Shown: in pieces, positions 1 to 8,873 of the stretch
Numbering within the stretch: position 1 is the stretch's first letter
Layout: each line of letters opens with the position of its first letter
From: Citrobacter arsenatis
Lineage (GTDB): Bacteria; Pseudomonadota; Gammaproteobacteria; Enterobacterales; Enterobacteriaceae
DNA length: 64,000 nucleotides
NCBI RefSeq assembly: GCF_004353845.1
Contig: NZ_CP037864.1
Location: 2,852,001-2,916,000 of the forward strand
Direction of reading: 5' to 3'
Notes under the pieces: generated by a model
Database searches by the model: none
Told to the model about the DNA's origin: nothing
What the model saw: the letters and a program-made list of their open reading frames with translations, nothing else
Translations under genes and position numbers: made by a program

Positions 1-44
1 TTAGCTCAACAAACCACCCCCAATATAAGTTTGAGATTACTACA

Positions 45-458
45 ATGAGCGAAGCACTTAAAATTCTGAACAACATCCGTACTCTTCGTGCGCAGGCAAG
101 AGAATGCACTCTGGAAACGCTTGAAGAAATGCTGGAAAAATTAGAAGTTGTAGTTAGCGAGCGCCGTGAAGAAGAAAGCGCTGCCGCTGCTGAAGTTGAA
201 GAACGTACTCGTAAACTGCAACAATATCGTGAAATGCTGATCGCTGATGGCATTGACCCTAACGAACTGCTGAATAGCATGGCTGCTGTTAAATCTGGCA
301 CCAAAGCTAAACGCGCTGCGCGTCCAGCTAAATATAGCTATGTTGACGAAAACGGTGAAACTAAAACCTGGACTGGCCAGGGTCGTACACCGGCTGTGAT
401 CAAAAAAGCGATGGAAGAACAAGGTAAACAACTGGACGATTTCCTGATCAAGGAATAA
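45..458 (+). CDS. hns: DNA-binding nucleoid protein H-NS
   Basis: Nucleoid-associated protein that coats curved, AT-rich DNA and silences horizontally acquired genes. The 137-residue product has the family length. The N-terminal two thirds form the coiled-coil oligomerisation region, rich in E, K and L. The C-terminal domain carries the AT-hook-like TWTGQGRTP motif (about residues 109-117) that inserts into the DNA minor groove. The sequence is nearly that of E. coli and Salmonella H-NS; the tail ending KQLDDFLIKE is closer to the Salmonella/Citrobacter form than to K-12. It is monocistronic, with only 44 bases of leader in the window and its own terminator. Confidence is very high. Confidence 0.99.
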   Translation: MSEALKILNNIRTLRAQARECTLETLEEMLEKLEVVVSERREEESAAAAEVEERTRKLQQYREMLIADGIDPNELLNSMAAVKSGTKAKRAARPAKYSYVDENGETKTWTGQGRTPAVIKKAMEEQGKQLDDFLIKE

Positions 459-477
459 TTCAGAAATATCTTGCTTA

Positions 478-505
478 AAATCCCGCCACTGGCGGGATTT
501 TTTTT
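478..505 (+). terminator. hns rho-independent terminator
   Basis: A perfect stem, AAATCCCGCC / GGCGGGATTT around a 3-base loop, is followed by a run of Ts about 20 bases after the hns stop codon. Confidence 0.93.
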
Positions 506-543
506 ACCTGTACTTCGCATAGCTCCCTACCCAGATTAGGTAT

Positions 544-574
544 AAAAAAACGGCGCTGGATTAACAGCGCCGTT
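544..574 (-). terminator. galU rho-independent terminator
   Basis: On the minus strand the stem AACGGCGCTG / CAGCGCCGTT runs into seven Ts just past the galU stop. It separates the convergent hns and galU transcripts. Confidence 0.88.
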
Positions 575-596
575 CTTACCTGATAATACCAGCAGG

Positions 597-1505
597 TTAC
601 TTCTTAATACCCATCTCGTCTTCCAGCCAGGCTTTAAATTCAGCACCAAGCGTATTATGGCGAATGCCATATTCTACAAACGCCTGCATATAGCCCAGCT
701 TATTACCACAGTCATGGCTTTTACCCTTCATGTGATAAGCTTCAACCGTTTCTTTTTCAATCAGCATATCGATAGCATCGGTCAGCTGAATTTCATCACC
801 CGCTCCCGGAGGGGTTTTTGCCAGCAGTGGCCAGATATCCGCACTCAGAACGTAACGACCAACAACGGCCAGATTAGATGGCGCAACATTCGCTTTCGGC
901 TTTTCAACAACGCCAACCATCGGTACGCTTTCGCCTGGTGCTAATTCAACGCCTTTACAATCAACAACACCATAAGCGGTGACATCTTCTACCGGTTCAA
1001 CCATTATCTGGCTACTGCCTGTTTCATCAAAGCGATGAATCATTTCGGCAAGGTTGTCGCGTGATAAATCAGATTCGTATTCGTCAAGAATTACGTCTGG
1101 CAGGATAACCGCAACCGGTTCATTGCCAACGACCGGATGCGCGCACAATACCGCGTGACCCAGGCCTTTAGCCAACCCCTGACGCACCTGCATAATAGTG
1201 ACATGCGGCGGACAAATAGACTGCACCTCTTCCAGCAACTGGCGTTTTACACGTTTTTCCAGCATAGCTTCAAGTTCAAAGCTGGTATCGAAGTGGTTTT
1301 CAATAGAATTTTTAGACGAGTGAGTTACGAGTACAATTTCAGTGATGCCCGCAGCAATACATTCGTTTACGACGTACTGAATTAATGGCTTATCAACCAA
1401 CGGTAGCATCTCTTTCGGGATTGCTTTCGTAGCCGGTAACATCCTGGTTCCTAATCCCGCTACCGGGATAACGGCCTTTTTGACTTTTGAATTAAGGGCA
1501 GCCAT
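597..1505 (-). CDS. galU: UTP--glucose-1-phosphate uridylyltransferase
   Basis: Makes UDP-glucose from UTP and glucose-1-phosphate in the cytoplasm, for LPS core, trehalose, galactose metabolism and osmoregulated glucans. The 302-residue product matches the family length. The N-terminal nucleotidyltransferase signature GLGTRMLPATKAIPKEMLP (about residues 17-35) and the following VDKP motif are intact, so the start at MAALNSKVKKAV is secure. It is convergent with hns and lies downstream of rssB on the same strand, the E. coli order. Nothing looks unusual. Confidence 0.98.
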   Translation of the reverse strand: MAALNSKVKKAVIPVAGLGTRMLPATKAIPKEMLPLVDKPLIQYVVNECIAAGITEIVLVTHSSKNSIENHFDTSFELEAMLEKRVKRQLLEEVQSICPPHVTIMQVRQGLAKGLGHAVLCAHPVVGNEPVAVILPDVILDEYESDLSRDNLAEMIHRFDETGSSQIMVEPVEDVTAYGVVDCKGVELAPGESVPMVGVVEKPKANVAPSNLAVVGRYVLSADIWPLLAKTPPGAGDEIQLTDAIDMLIEKETVEAYHMKGKSHDCGNKLGYMQAFVEYGIRHNTLGAEFKAWLEDEMGIKK

Positions 1506-1709
1506 TTAAAACTCTCCTGGACTGTTCATGTATTGAACGTGTTCATCAATCTGTATCGCATCCAAGTATATCAGTACCGCGACAAGCTTCTGGTCTGAAA
1601 AGGACGCGCGTCGGTATAATTAAGATAAATACGAATAAATCTGGCGCTGATAGTAGCACTCACGGCATGAGGAGGGTGAACCAATTTCATTCCCACTCAT
1701 CTCAATTGT

Positions 1710-2723
1710 TCATTCCGCAGACAACATCAGGCGCAGACGACCACCTGCCCCCCAAATTTGACATTGCCAGGACTCACAACGTTGGCTTAGTTGATTAAGA
1801 TACGTATTACCTAAGGTGCCCAGCGGAACGCCATTACTGATTTGTACCTGGTGGGAACCCGTATTTAATGTCGCATTTAGCCCTGCTGATACCAAAATCA
1901 GGTTTTTTAATCCGCTGTGGTAATAGCCCACCAGCAAGGGAAACTGTCCCGGTAAATTAGCCTGGCGCAGCAAATGGTTTACCTGCTTCAATAACGCACC
2001 TAACTCCGGTAATCGTTGATTTTGATGTGCCAGCTGTTCCTGCAGCAAACCATTAAATAGTGCTCGCAGTAATAACGCCGCCAGGACGCCATTATCCCCT
2101 GCCCGCGTCACATCCAGACAATAAAAGGCAAGATCATGGTCCGACAACGGCGCAATATCCAACACCAGCCCCGGCTGATCGGCGGCCACCAACTGGCGAT
2201 AGTTTATACGACATTGCGAAATCACTTGAGACACCGGAGGCTGTAATTCCTGCAGGAGCTTTGCCGCTGCTGCAGGATCGCCGACCATCGCATCCCAGTC
2301 TCGAAATAGCCGCTCTTCTTCTTCCACGCGTGAATTAAACATATTGGGATACAGACACGCCAAGACCGTTTCTCGCAGGCGGTTAAGGTCCTTAACAGGC
2401 TTCAGCAACACATCATCCACGCCTAATCGCAGCGCTTTGGCTATGTCGGACATGTTTTCCGTTGCGGAGATCACCAGTATTGGAGTCTGATCGCCACGAT
2501 TGCGCAAATACTCCACCAGTTTGAGGCCGTTCATTCTTGGCATAGCCAAATCACAGATCATCAAGTCAGGGTTAAAGTGTCCGAGTAACTCCAGTGCTTC
2601 AAGCCCATCGCCAGCTACCGCCGTTGTCGCTCCCAAAGAGGAAAACCATGAGTCCATGAGTGAGCGAAATACCGGCTCATCCTCGACGATAAGAATCTGT
2701 TTTCCGACCAATGGCTGCGTCAT
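1710..2723 (-). CDS. rssB: Response regulator / RpoS adaptor RssB
   Basis: Adaptor that delivers the stationary-phase sigma factor RpoS to the ClpXP protease. The 337 residues comprise an N-terminal receiver domain with the acidic pocket EDE (residues 14-16) and phospho-acceptor D58 in CDLAMPRMNG. The C-terminal half is the degenerate PP2C-like effector domain typical of RssB. Its start MTQPLVGKQILIVEDE matches the E. coli protein. It lies downstream of rssA on the same strand, 90 bases after the rssA stop, as in E. coli. Confidence 0.96.
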   Translation of the reverse strand: MTQPLVGKQILIVEDEPVFRSLMDSWFSSLGATTAVAGDGLEALELLGHFNPDLMICDLAMPRMNGLKLVEYLRNRGDQTPILVISATENMSDIAKALRLGVDDVLLKPVKDLNRLRETVLACLYPNMFNSRVEEEERLFRDWDAMVGDPAAAAKLLQELQPPVSQVISQCRINYRQLVAADQPGLVLDIAPLSDHDLAFYCLDVTRAGDNGVLAALLLRALFNGLLQEQLAHQNQRLPELGALLKQVNHLLRQANLPGQFPLLVGYYHSGLKNLILVSAGLNATLNTGSHQVQISNGVPLGTLGNTYLNQLSQRCESWQCQIWGAGGRLRLMLSAE

Positions 2724-2813
2724 ATTCTCCCCCCTGACTGGCTTTAGTAAATAGTGGCATGCTATTGCTACTCACGCCTGTCAGAATTTGCTTAAGTGTT
2801 GATAAAAAATGCG

Positions 2814-3725
2814 TTAGACGTTGGTTTTCACCAAGGGTAGAAGCTCATCCATTTTCTTCTCGACCGCCAGTTGTCCGGCAGCAATTGCTGCACTGGCGCG
2901 GTGGAAATCCAGCGTGGATATTTGCGGACAAAACGGCTGAATCAGAATATCTGGTGGGTCACCGGCCATGCGGTTACGTTTTAGACGGTTTTCCAGTACC
3001 TGGATAGACGTCGTCATGATCTCCATCGCCGTCGGTGCGGTTATCGCACGCCGGGCCGTAATGTTGCTCAAGCGCTCTTTCAGGCGGGCATGCCATGAAA
3101 GCTCGTCAGCATCATCACTCGACTCGCTATCGCTGCTGACGTTGAAGGAGAGTAAGTCTTGCTGCATGAGATGCGCATCGTGTTGCAGATCGACGGCTAT
3201 AACAATATCGGCACCCAATGCACGCGTCAGCGAGACGGGGACAGGATTCACCACCGCACCATCCACCAGCCAATAACCATTATGCGCCACGGGAGACATC
3301 AGACCAGGAATACTACAGGAGGCCCGGACAGCCAGATGCAAATCACCTTCGGTGAACCACAGCTCCCGCCCCGTGCTCAGATTAGTCGCCACGGTTGCGA
3401 AACGGCGTGTGCATTGCTCAATTGATTCTACCGGCATGACATTACGGTACTGATTGAATACCCGTTCACCGCGCAGTAAACCGCCCCTGCGCCACGAGAG
3501 ATCCATCAGACGTAAGACGTCCCAATAGCTGAAAGAACAAACCCACTGTTCGAGAGCAGGTAACTTATTGCAGGCATAGGCTGCGCCAACCAGCGAACCA
3601 ATGGAGCACCCTGCAACGATATCGACATCAATCCCCATATGTTTTAGGGCTTTAATAACGCCAATATGCGACCAACCTCGTGCTGCGCCGGAACCGAGCG
3701 CCAGCCCTATTTTTATTTTTCTCAT
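2814..3725 (-). CDS. rssA: Patatin-like phospholipase family protein RssA
   Basis: Predicted cytoplasmic patatin-fold serine hydrolase of unknown physiological substrate, conserved upstream of rssB. The 303-residue protein shows the oxyanion-hole glycine motif GSGAARG near residue 11, the nucleophile elbow GCSIG near residue 39 and the DGA of the catalytic dyad near residue 154. It resembles E. coli RssA (301 aa) throughout; the difference is a slightly longer acidic S/D/E linker around residues 196-206. It is read away from ychJ and probably co-transcribed with rssB. Confidence 0.95.
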   Translation of the reverse strand: MRKIKIGLALGSGAARGWSHIGVIKALKHMGIDVDIVAGCSIGSLVGAAYACNKLPALEQWVCSFSYWDVLRLMDLSWRRGGLLRGERVFNQYRNVMPVESIEQCTRRFATVATNLSTGRELWFTEGDLHLAVRASCSIPGLMSPVAHNGYWLVDGAVVNPVPVSLTRALGADIVIAVDLQHDAHLMQQDLLSFNVSSDSESSDDADELSWHARLKERLSNITARRAITAPTAMEIMTTSIQVLENRLKRNRMAGDPPDILIQPFCPQISTLDFHRASAAIAAGQLAVEKKMDELLPLVKTNV

Positions 3726-3797
3726 TGTACGTACAAACTTCCCCTGGCTTGCAGACGTAGCAACATCGCTACCGCTCAGTTAACATAGTGCCACTCT

Positions 3798-3820
3798 GGC
3801 GTTTATACGCCGTTTTTTTA
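3798..3820 (+). terminator. Terminator-like hairpin in the ychJ leader
   Basis: GGCGTTTATACGCC followed by a G and seven Ts on the plus strand has the form of an intrinsic terminator, yet it ends only about 17 bases before the ychJ start codon with no plus-strand gene just upstream. It may be an attenuator, or block antisense transcription into ychJ. Function is inferred. Confidence 0.5.
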
Positions 3821-3836
3821 TTCCAGGGAGTACTTT

Positions 3837-4292
3837 GTGTCTCAGCTTTGTCCCTGTGGTAGCGCTGTCGAGTATAGCCTATGTTGCTACCGTTATGTGT
3901 CCGGCGCGCAAGTAGCACCTACGCCGTCACACCTCATGCGTTCTCGGTACTGTGCTTTTGTGATGAAAGACGCAGATTACCTTATCAGAACCTGGCATTC
4001 CGCCTGTCATGCTGCCGCGTTTCGCGACGACATTGTCGCAGGATTTAGTCACACCGAATGGCTCGGACTGACCGTTTTTGAACAAGAAACAGCAGACTCA
4101 GAAAATGTCGGCTATGTCAGCTTTGTTGCGCGATTTACTGAACAAGGCAAAACAGGCGCAATTATCGAGCGCTCTCGTTTTTTAAAAGAAAACGGTCAGT
4201 GGTACTATATAGACGGTACACGCCCTCAAATTGGACGAAACGATACCTGCCCTTGTGGCTCCGGTAAAAAATTTAAAAAGTGCTGCGGCTAA
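3837..4292 (+). CDS. ychJ: SEC-C motif protein YchJ (UPF0225)
   Basis: Conserved protein of unknown function, 151 residues. Zinc-binding SEC-C-type cysteine clusters lie at both ends: CPCGSAVEYSLCC near the N-terminus and CPCGSGKKFKKCC at the extreme C-terminus, flanking a central NTF2-like domain. The start is GTG, chosen because AGGGAG lies at proper distance upstream and the translation opens with the conserved SQLCPCGS. It is divergent from rssA and in line with purU, as in E. coli. The SEC-C ends suggest binding to a protein or ribosomal partner, which is an inference. Confidence 0.94.
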   Translation: MSQLCPCGSAVEYSLCCYRYVSGAQVAPTPSHLMRSRYCAFVMKDADYLIRTWHSACHAAAFRDDIVAGFSHTEWLGLTVFEQETADSENVGYVSFVARFTEQGKTGAIIERSRFLKENGQWYYIDGTRPQIGRNDTCPCGSGKKFKKCCG

Positions 4293-4347
4293 TCAACGCC
4301 CGACAGTATCAATTTTGCAAACATTCTCAACAGGATCACCGCTGCAA

Positions 4348-5190
<843 letters not shown>

Positions 5191-5271
5191 TCGATTGATA
5201 AGTTGATTGGTTACCTTTACATCTTTACGCGTAAAAATCAGGCAACCAGTTCTTTTTTATCAACGGAATGC

Positions 5272-5299
5272 TTTACAGGGGCGCATCATTTGATATGAT
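5272..5299 (+). promoter_or_regulatory. tyrT-type stable RNA promoter
   Basis: The -35 box TTTACA (5272-5277) and -10 box TATGAT (5294-5299) are 16 bases apart and followed by the GC-rich stretch GCGCCCCGC. This is the layout of the E. coli tyrT promoter, where the GC-rich discriminator gives stringent control. Confidence 0.85.
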
Positions 5300-5346
5300 G
5301 CGCCCCGCTTCCAACGGAAGCAGGCCAGTAATTAGCATTACCCCGT

Positions 5347-5431
<85 letters not shown>

Positions 5432-5467
5432 TTCATGCTGTTAGATTCAAACAATTAGTATACCCCT

Positions 5468-5536
<69 letters not shown>

Positions 5537-5552
<16 letters not shown>

Positions 5553-5716
5553 TTACTTCCCTGTCGCACTTCGGTGAAATCAAACCTAAATACCCTATAT
5601 TCTGCCCATGTGGGGAGGATGAGAAGCTTCGATTCGAGCGTAGCGAGAAAGCGTTGCCAAAGGCAACGACCCGAAGGGCGAAGCGCTGAGTCATCCTTCC
5701 CCACCACCATTACTTC
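5537..5716 (+). repeat. rtT-like repeat downstream of tRNA-Tyr
   Basis: The tRNA 3' end plus following bases (CCTTCCCCCACCACCATTACTTC at 5537-5559) recurs almost exactly at about 5696-5716. A roughly 160-base unit containing the self-complementary segment GCGTTGCCAAAGGCAACG separates them. E. coli tyrT has the same arrangement in the rtT (rttR) repeats, which are co-transcribed and processed into a small RNA. Only one spacer unit is present here. No tpr reading frame could be confirmed. Confidence 0.7.
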
Positions 5717-5758
5717 ATCAAGCATCAACACCCAATCCAACTGCAATGACCTATATTA

Positions 5759-5896
5759 GCCTGATGCGCTGCGCTTATCAGGCCTACAAAGTCGATACGT
5801 GCGCGCAATTTGCCTGATGCGCTGCGCTTATCAGGCCTACAAAGTTCGCTGATACCTGCGTAGGCCGGATAAGGCGTTTACGACGCCATCCGGCAC
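5759..5896. repeat. REP/BIME cluster
   Basis: Three palindromic units lie between the tRNA operon and narI. Two are direct copies of GCCTGATGCGCTGCGCTTAT plus CAGGCCTACAAA (5759-5790 and 5812-5843), and one is inverted (GTAGGCCGGATAAGGCG..., 5860-5896). Such bacterial interspersed mosaic elements stabilise mRNA ends and bind gyrase or IHF. The rest of the 398-base gap holds the rtT repeat and the nar terminator. Confidence 0.88.
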
Positions 5897-5903
5897 ACAG
5901 ACA

Positions 5904-5931
5904 TAAAAAAACCCCGCCGAAGCAGGGTTTT
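5904..5931 (-). terminator. narGHJI operon terminator
   Basis: On the minus strand AAACCCTGCTTCGGCGGGGTTTTTT forms a strong GC stem with TTCG-type loop and T tract, 20 bases after the narI stop. Confidence 0.9.
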
Positions 5932-5950
5932 GTCTTATACAGATTACCGA

Positions 5951-6628
5951 TTAGTGACGCGCACGAACAATCTGGTATTTGCGTGTCAGATATTCGACCG
6001 GAACGCTCCAGATGTGTACCAGACGCGAGAACGGGAACAACAGGAACAGCGTCATACCCAACACCAGGTGCATACGGAAAATAAATGCAACGCCATCCAG
6101 GTATTGAGACGCTCCGCCGTGGAAGGTCACTACTGTCTGCGCCCAGTTCACCAGCTTCATCATCTCGCTACCATCCATATGCTGGGCGGAGAACGGAATG
6201 GTCAGCAGGCCCAACGCGCACTGGATCACCAGCAGCGAGAGAATCAGAATATCTGCTCCAGTGGTGGTGGCCCGCACGCGTGGGCTGAACAGACGACGTT
6301 TCAGCAGCAGTACGCCACCAATCAGACACATCAAGCCACTGGCACCGCCCGCGAACATTGCCATCTTTTGTTTCACTTCAAGCGGCAGCCACGCTTCGTA
6401 CATCCAGTGCGGCGTCAACATGCCAAGGAAATGCCCGGCAAAAATCCCCAGAATCCCAATATGGAACAGGTTTGACGCCAGGTTCATCCCTTTGCGATCC
6501 AGCATCTGACTGGAAGCCGCACGCCAGGTATATTGCCCGTAGTCATAACGCAGCCAACTGCCGATCAGAAAGACAGAACCCGCAATGTACGGATAGATGT
6601 CAAAGAAGAACGTATTCAGGAAGTGCAT
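5951..6628 (-). CDS. narI: Respiratory nitrate reductase 1 gamma subunit (cytochrome b)
   Basis: Membrane anchor of nitrate reductase A. It oxidises quinol at the periplasmic side and passes electrons through two b-type haems to NarH. The 225-residue start (MHFLNTFFFDIYPYIAGS) gives the E. coli length; a 31-codon upstream extension only overlaps narJ. Five hydrophobic helices are visible, with conserved histidines in LASNLFHIGILG and in FRMHLVLGMTL that serve as haem ligands in this family. The start codon overlaps the narJ stop (TAATG), giving translational coupling. Confidence 0.98.
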   Translation of the reverse strand: MHFLNTFFFDIYPYIAGSVFLIGSWLRYDYGQYTWRAASSQMLDRKGMNLASNLFHIGILGIFAGHFLGMLTPHWMYEAWLPLEVKQKMAMFAGGASGLMCLIGGVLLLKRRLFSPRVRATTTGADILILSLLVIQCALGLLTIPFSAQHMDGSEMMKLVNWAQTVVTFHGGASQYLDGVAFIFRMHLVLGMTLFLLFPFSRLVHIWSVPVEYLTRKYQIVRARH

Positions 6629-7338
6629 TATTGCTGTCCTCCGGTGGTGATATTCAGATACTGCGGCGCAACGGCCCCGGCAAAACGACGCTGGTGAGCG
6701 GAGATTTCCGACTCGCCACACCCCTGATCGGCGAAGAATTTCACTTGCTCTTCTTCCCAGACCGCATCCAGCGCTTGTGGGGTATCGTCACGCGCTTCAT
6801 CCGCAATTTTTTCAGCCACTTTGTCGCTGTCAATAACGGTATTCGCCAGTTTTAACAGCAGATCAAACAGCACTGCATAACGGCTTTCACGCTGTTGCAA
6901 ACGAGCGCTGAGCAAAGCCAGAATCGGCGCGATATCCTGCAAACCACCTAGCGCTTCGCTTTTCGGCAGTTGTGCAAGATATTCCAGATACAGCGGCAGA
7001 TGATCGGGAAGTTCGCGGCTGTCGAGCTGTAAACCGTGCTGCTCATACTGCGCCATCAGGTCAACCATCGCCTGACCGCGGTCGCGAGACTCACCGTGAA
7101 CGTGTTCAAACAGCAGCAGTGAGGTAGCACGACCCCGGTCAAAAAGCTCGCTGTAGGCAGCCTGTACATCCAGCATGTCCTGCGCGGTCAGATCGCGCAG
7201 GAAAACGCCCAGGGTCTGGGCATCTTCTTTATCCAGGTTCTCAGATGACGCGAGTGCATCGAAAAGTTCCTGCTGATGCTGCCACAGGGCAGCATCCGGG
7301 TACTCGAGCAGACGCGAAACAATGACGAGTTCAATCAT
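6628..7338 (-). CDS. narJ: Nitrate reductase assembly chaperone NarJ
   Basis: Dedicated cytoplasmic chaperone (TorD/DmsD-type, NarJ family) that binds apo-NarG, helps insert molybdenum cofactor and FeS clusters, and holds back membrane attachment until maturation is complete. The 236 residues equal the E. coli length. The protein is almost all helical, with an acidic C-terminal part. It overlaps narH by four bases and narI by one, so the four structural genes form one tightly coupled operon. It is not part of the final enzyme. Confidence 0.97.
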   Translation of the reverse strand: MIELVIVSRLLEYPDAALWQHQQELFDALASSENLDKEDAQTLGVFLRDLTAQDMLDVQAAYSELFDRGRATSLLLFEHVHGESRDRGQAMVDLMAQYEQHGLQLDSRELPDHLPLYLEYLAQLPKSEALGGLQDIAPILALLSARLQQRESRYAVLFDLLLKLANTVIDSDKVAEKIADEARDDTPQALDAVWEEEQVKFFADQGCGESEISAHQRRFAGAVAPQYLNITTGGQQ

Positions 7339-8873
7339 TGGTGCGGCTCCGTTTTGCTGGTCACATCGACAGCGTCGATGCGGCGGCTGTTGAACAGATT
7401 GAATTTAGTATCAGAGCCGTGGCAACCGTCGCCGAAGGTAAAGCCACAACCGCTTTTCTCCGGGAAGGCGTCACGCGCCAGTTCGCGATGGCTGCTCGGT
7501 ACCACGAAACGATCTTCGTAGTTAGCAATCGCCAGGTAACGATACATTTCCTGAGCCTGCGCTTCGCTTAAGCCCACCTCTTCCAGCGCACGGGTATCAA
7601 CTTTACCGTCAACGGTTTCCGCGCGTTTGTAGTGACGCATCGCCAGCATACGTTTCAGCGCCAACAATACCGGCTGAGTGTCACCTGCGGTCAGCAGGTT
7701 TGCCAGGTACTGAACCGGGATACGCAAGCTGTCAACATCCGGCAGAATACCGTTGCTGCCAAGCGTACCCGCATCGGCGGCAGACTGAATTGGTGACAAT
7801 GGCGGCACGTACCAAACCATCGGTAAAGTACGGTATTCCGGATGCAGCGGCAGCGCCAGCTTCCAGTCCATCGCCATTTTGTAAACCGGAGACTGCTGTG
7901 CGGCATCAATGACGCTCAAAGGAATACCATCTTTCAGCGCCTGTTCAATAACAGCCGGATCGTTCGGATCGAGGAACACGTCCAGTTGACGCTGGTACAG
8001 ATCTTTCTCGTGCTCGGTGCTTGCTGCGCTTTCGATCGCATCTGCGTCATACAGCAGTACGCCGAGGTAACGGATACGACCTACGCAGGTTTCGGAGCAA
8101 ACAGTCGGTTGACCGGCTTCGATACGCGGGTAGCAGAAGATGCACTTCTCAGATTTCCCGCTCTTCCAGTTGAAGTAGATCTTCTTGTACGGACAGCCGG
8201 TGATACACATACGCCAGCCGCGGCACTTGTCCTGGTCGATCAGCACGATGCCATCTTCTTCACGCTTGTAGATAGCACCGCTCGGACAGGTTGCCACGCA
8301 CGCCGGGTTAAGGCAGTGCTCGCACAGGCGCGGCAGATACATCATGAAGGTGTTTTCGAACTGACCGTACATCGCCTTCTGCATGTTTTCGAAGTTCTGG
8401 TCTTTGGCGCGTTTTTCAAACTCGCCGCCCAGAATTTCTTCCCAGTTCGGACCGCTGGTGATTTTGTCCATCCGCTGACCGGTGATCAGCGAGCGCGGAC
8501 GTGCAATCGGCTGCGCCTTGCTGTCTGCCGGAGCGTTGTGCAACGTCTGGTAGTCAAAATCAAACGGCTCGTAGTAATCATCCATGCCCGGCAGATGCGG
8601 GTTAGCAAAGATTTTACCCAGCAGCAGCGCTTTGTTACCCATGCGCGGCTGCAGTTTGCCGTTAATTTTACGGATCCAACCGCCCTTCCATTTTTCCTGG
8701 TTTTCCCAGTCGTTCGGGAAGCCAACGCCAGGCTTACTTTCGACGTTGTTGAACCAGGCGTACTCCATACCTTCACGGCTGGTCCAGACGTTTTTACAGG
8801 TCACTGAACAGGTGTGGCAGCCGATGCACTTATCGAGATTCAGCACCATGCCGACTTGTGAACGAATTTTCAT
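7335..8873 (-). CDS. narH: Respiratory nitrate reductase 1 beta subunit (FeS)
   Basis: Electron-transfer subunit of nitrate reductase A, 512 residues as in E. coli. It carries one [3Fe-4S] and three [4Fe-4S] clusters, and the ligand groups are all visible. They are CIGCHTCSVTC near residue 16, CEHCLNPACVATC near residue 184, and CRGWRMCITGC followed by CIFC and CSETC between about 217 and 263. The tryptophan in CRGW replaces a cysteine, the known reason that this centre is a [3Fe-4S] cluster. It lies between narG and narJ with four-base overlaps on each side. Confidence 0.98.
   Translation of the reverse strand: MKIRSQVGMVLNLDKCIGCHTCSVTCKNVWTSREGMEYAWFNNVESKPGVGFPNDWENQEKWKGGWIRKINGKLQPRMGNKALLLGKIFANPHLPGMDDYYEPFDFDYQTLHNAPADSKAQPIARPRSLITGQRMDKITSGPNWEEILGGEFEKRAKDQNFENMQKAMYGQFENTFMMYLPRLCEHCLNPACVATCPSGAIYKREEDGIVLIDQDKCRGWRMCITGCPYKKIYFNWKSGKSEKCIFCYPRIEAGQPTVCSETCVGRIRYLGVLLYDADAIESAASTEHEKDLYQRQLDVFLDPNDPAVIEQALKDGIPLSVIDAAQQSPVYKMAMDWKLALPLHPEYRTLPMVWYVPPLSPIQSAADAGTLGSNGILPDVDSLRIPVQYLANLLTAGDTQPVLLALKRMLAMRHYKRAETVDGKVDTRALEEVGLSEAQAQEMYRYLAIANYEDRFVVPSSHRELARDAFPEKSGCGFTFGDGCHGSDTKFNLFNSRRIDAVDVTSKTEPHQ

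Noticed and set aside
7842..8807. Long open frame on the plus strand across narH (321 codons)
   Set aside because: Antisense to a fully conserved narH. It has no recognisable domain and its openness follows from narH codon usage. The same holds for plus-strand frames at 9659-10630 and 11657-12232 across narG.
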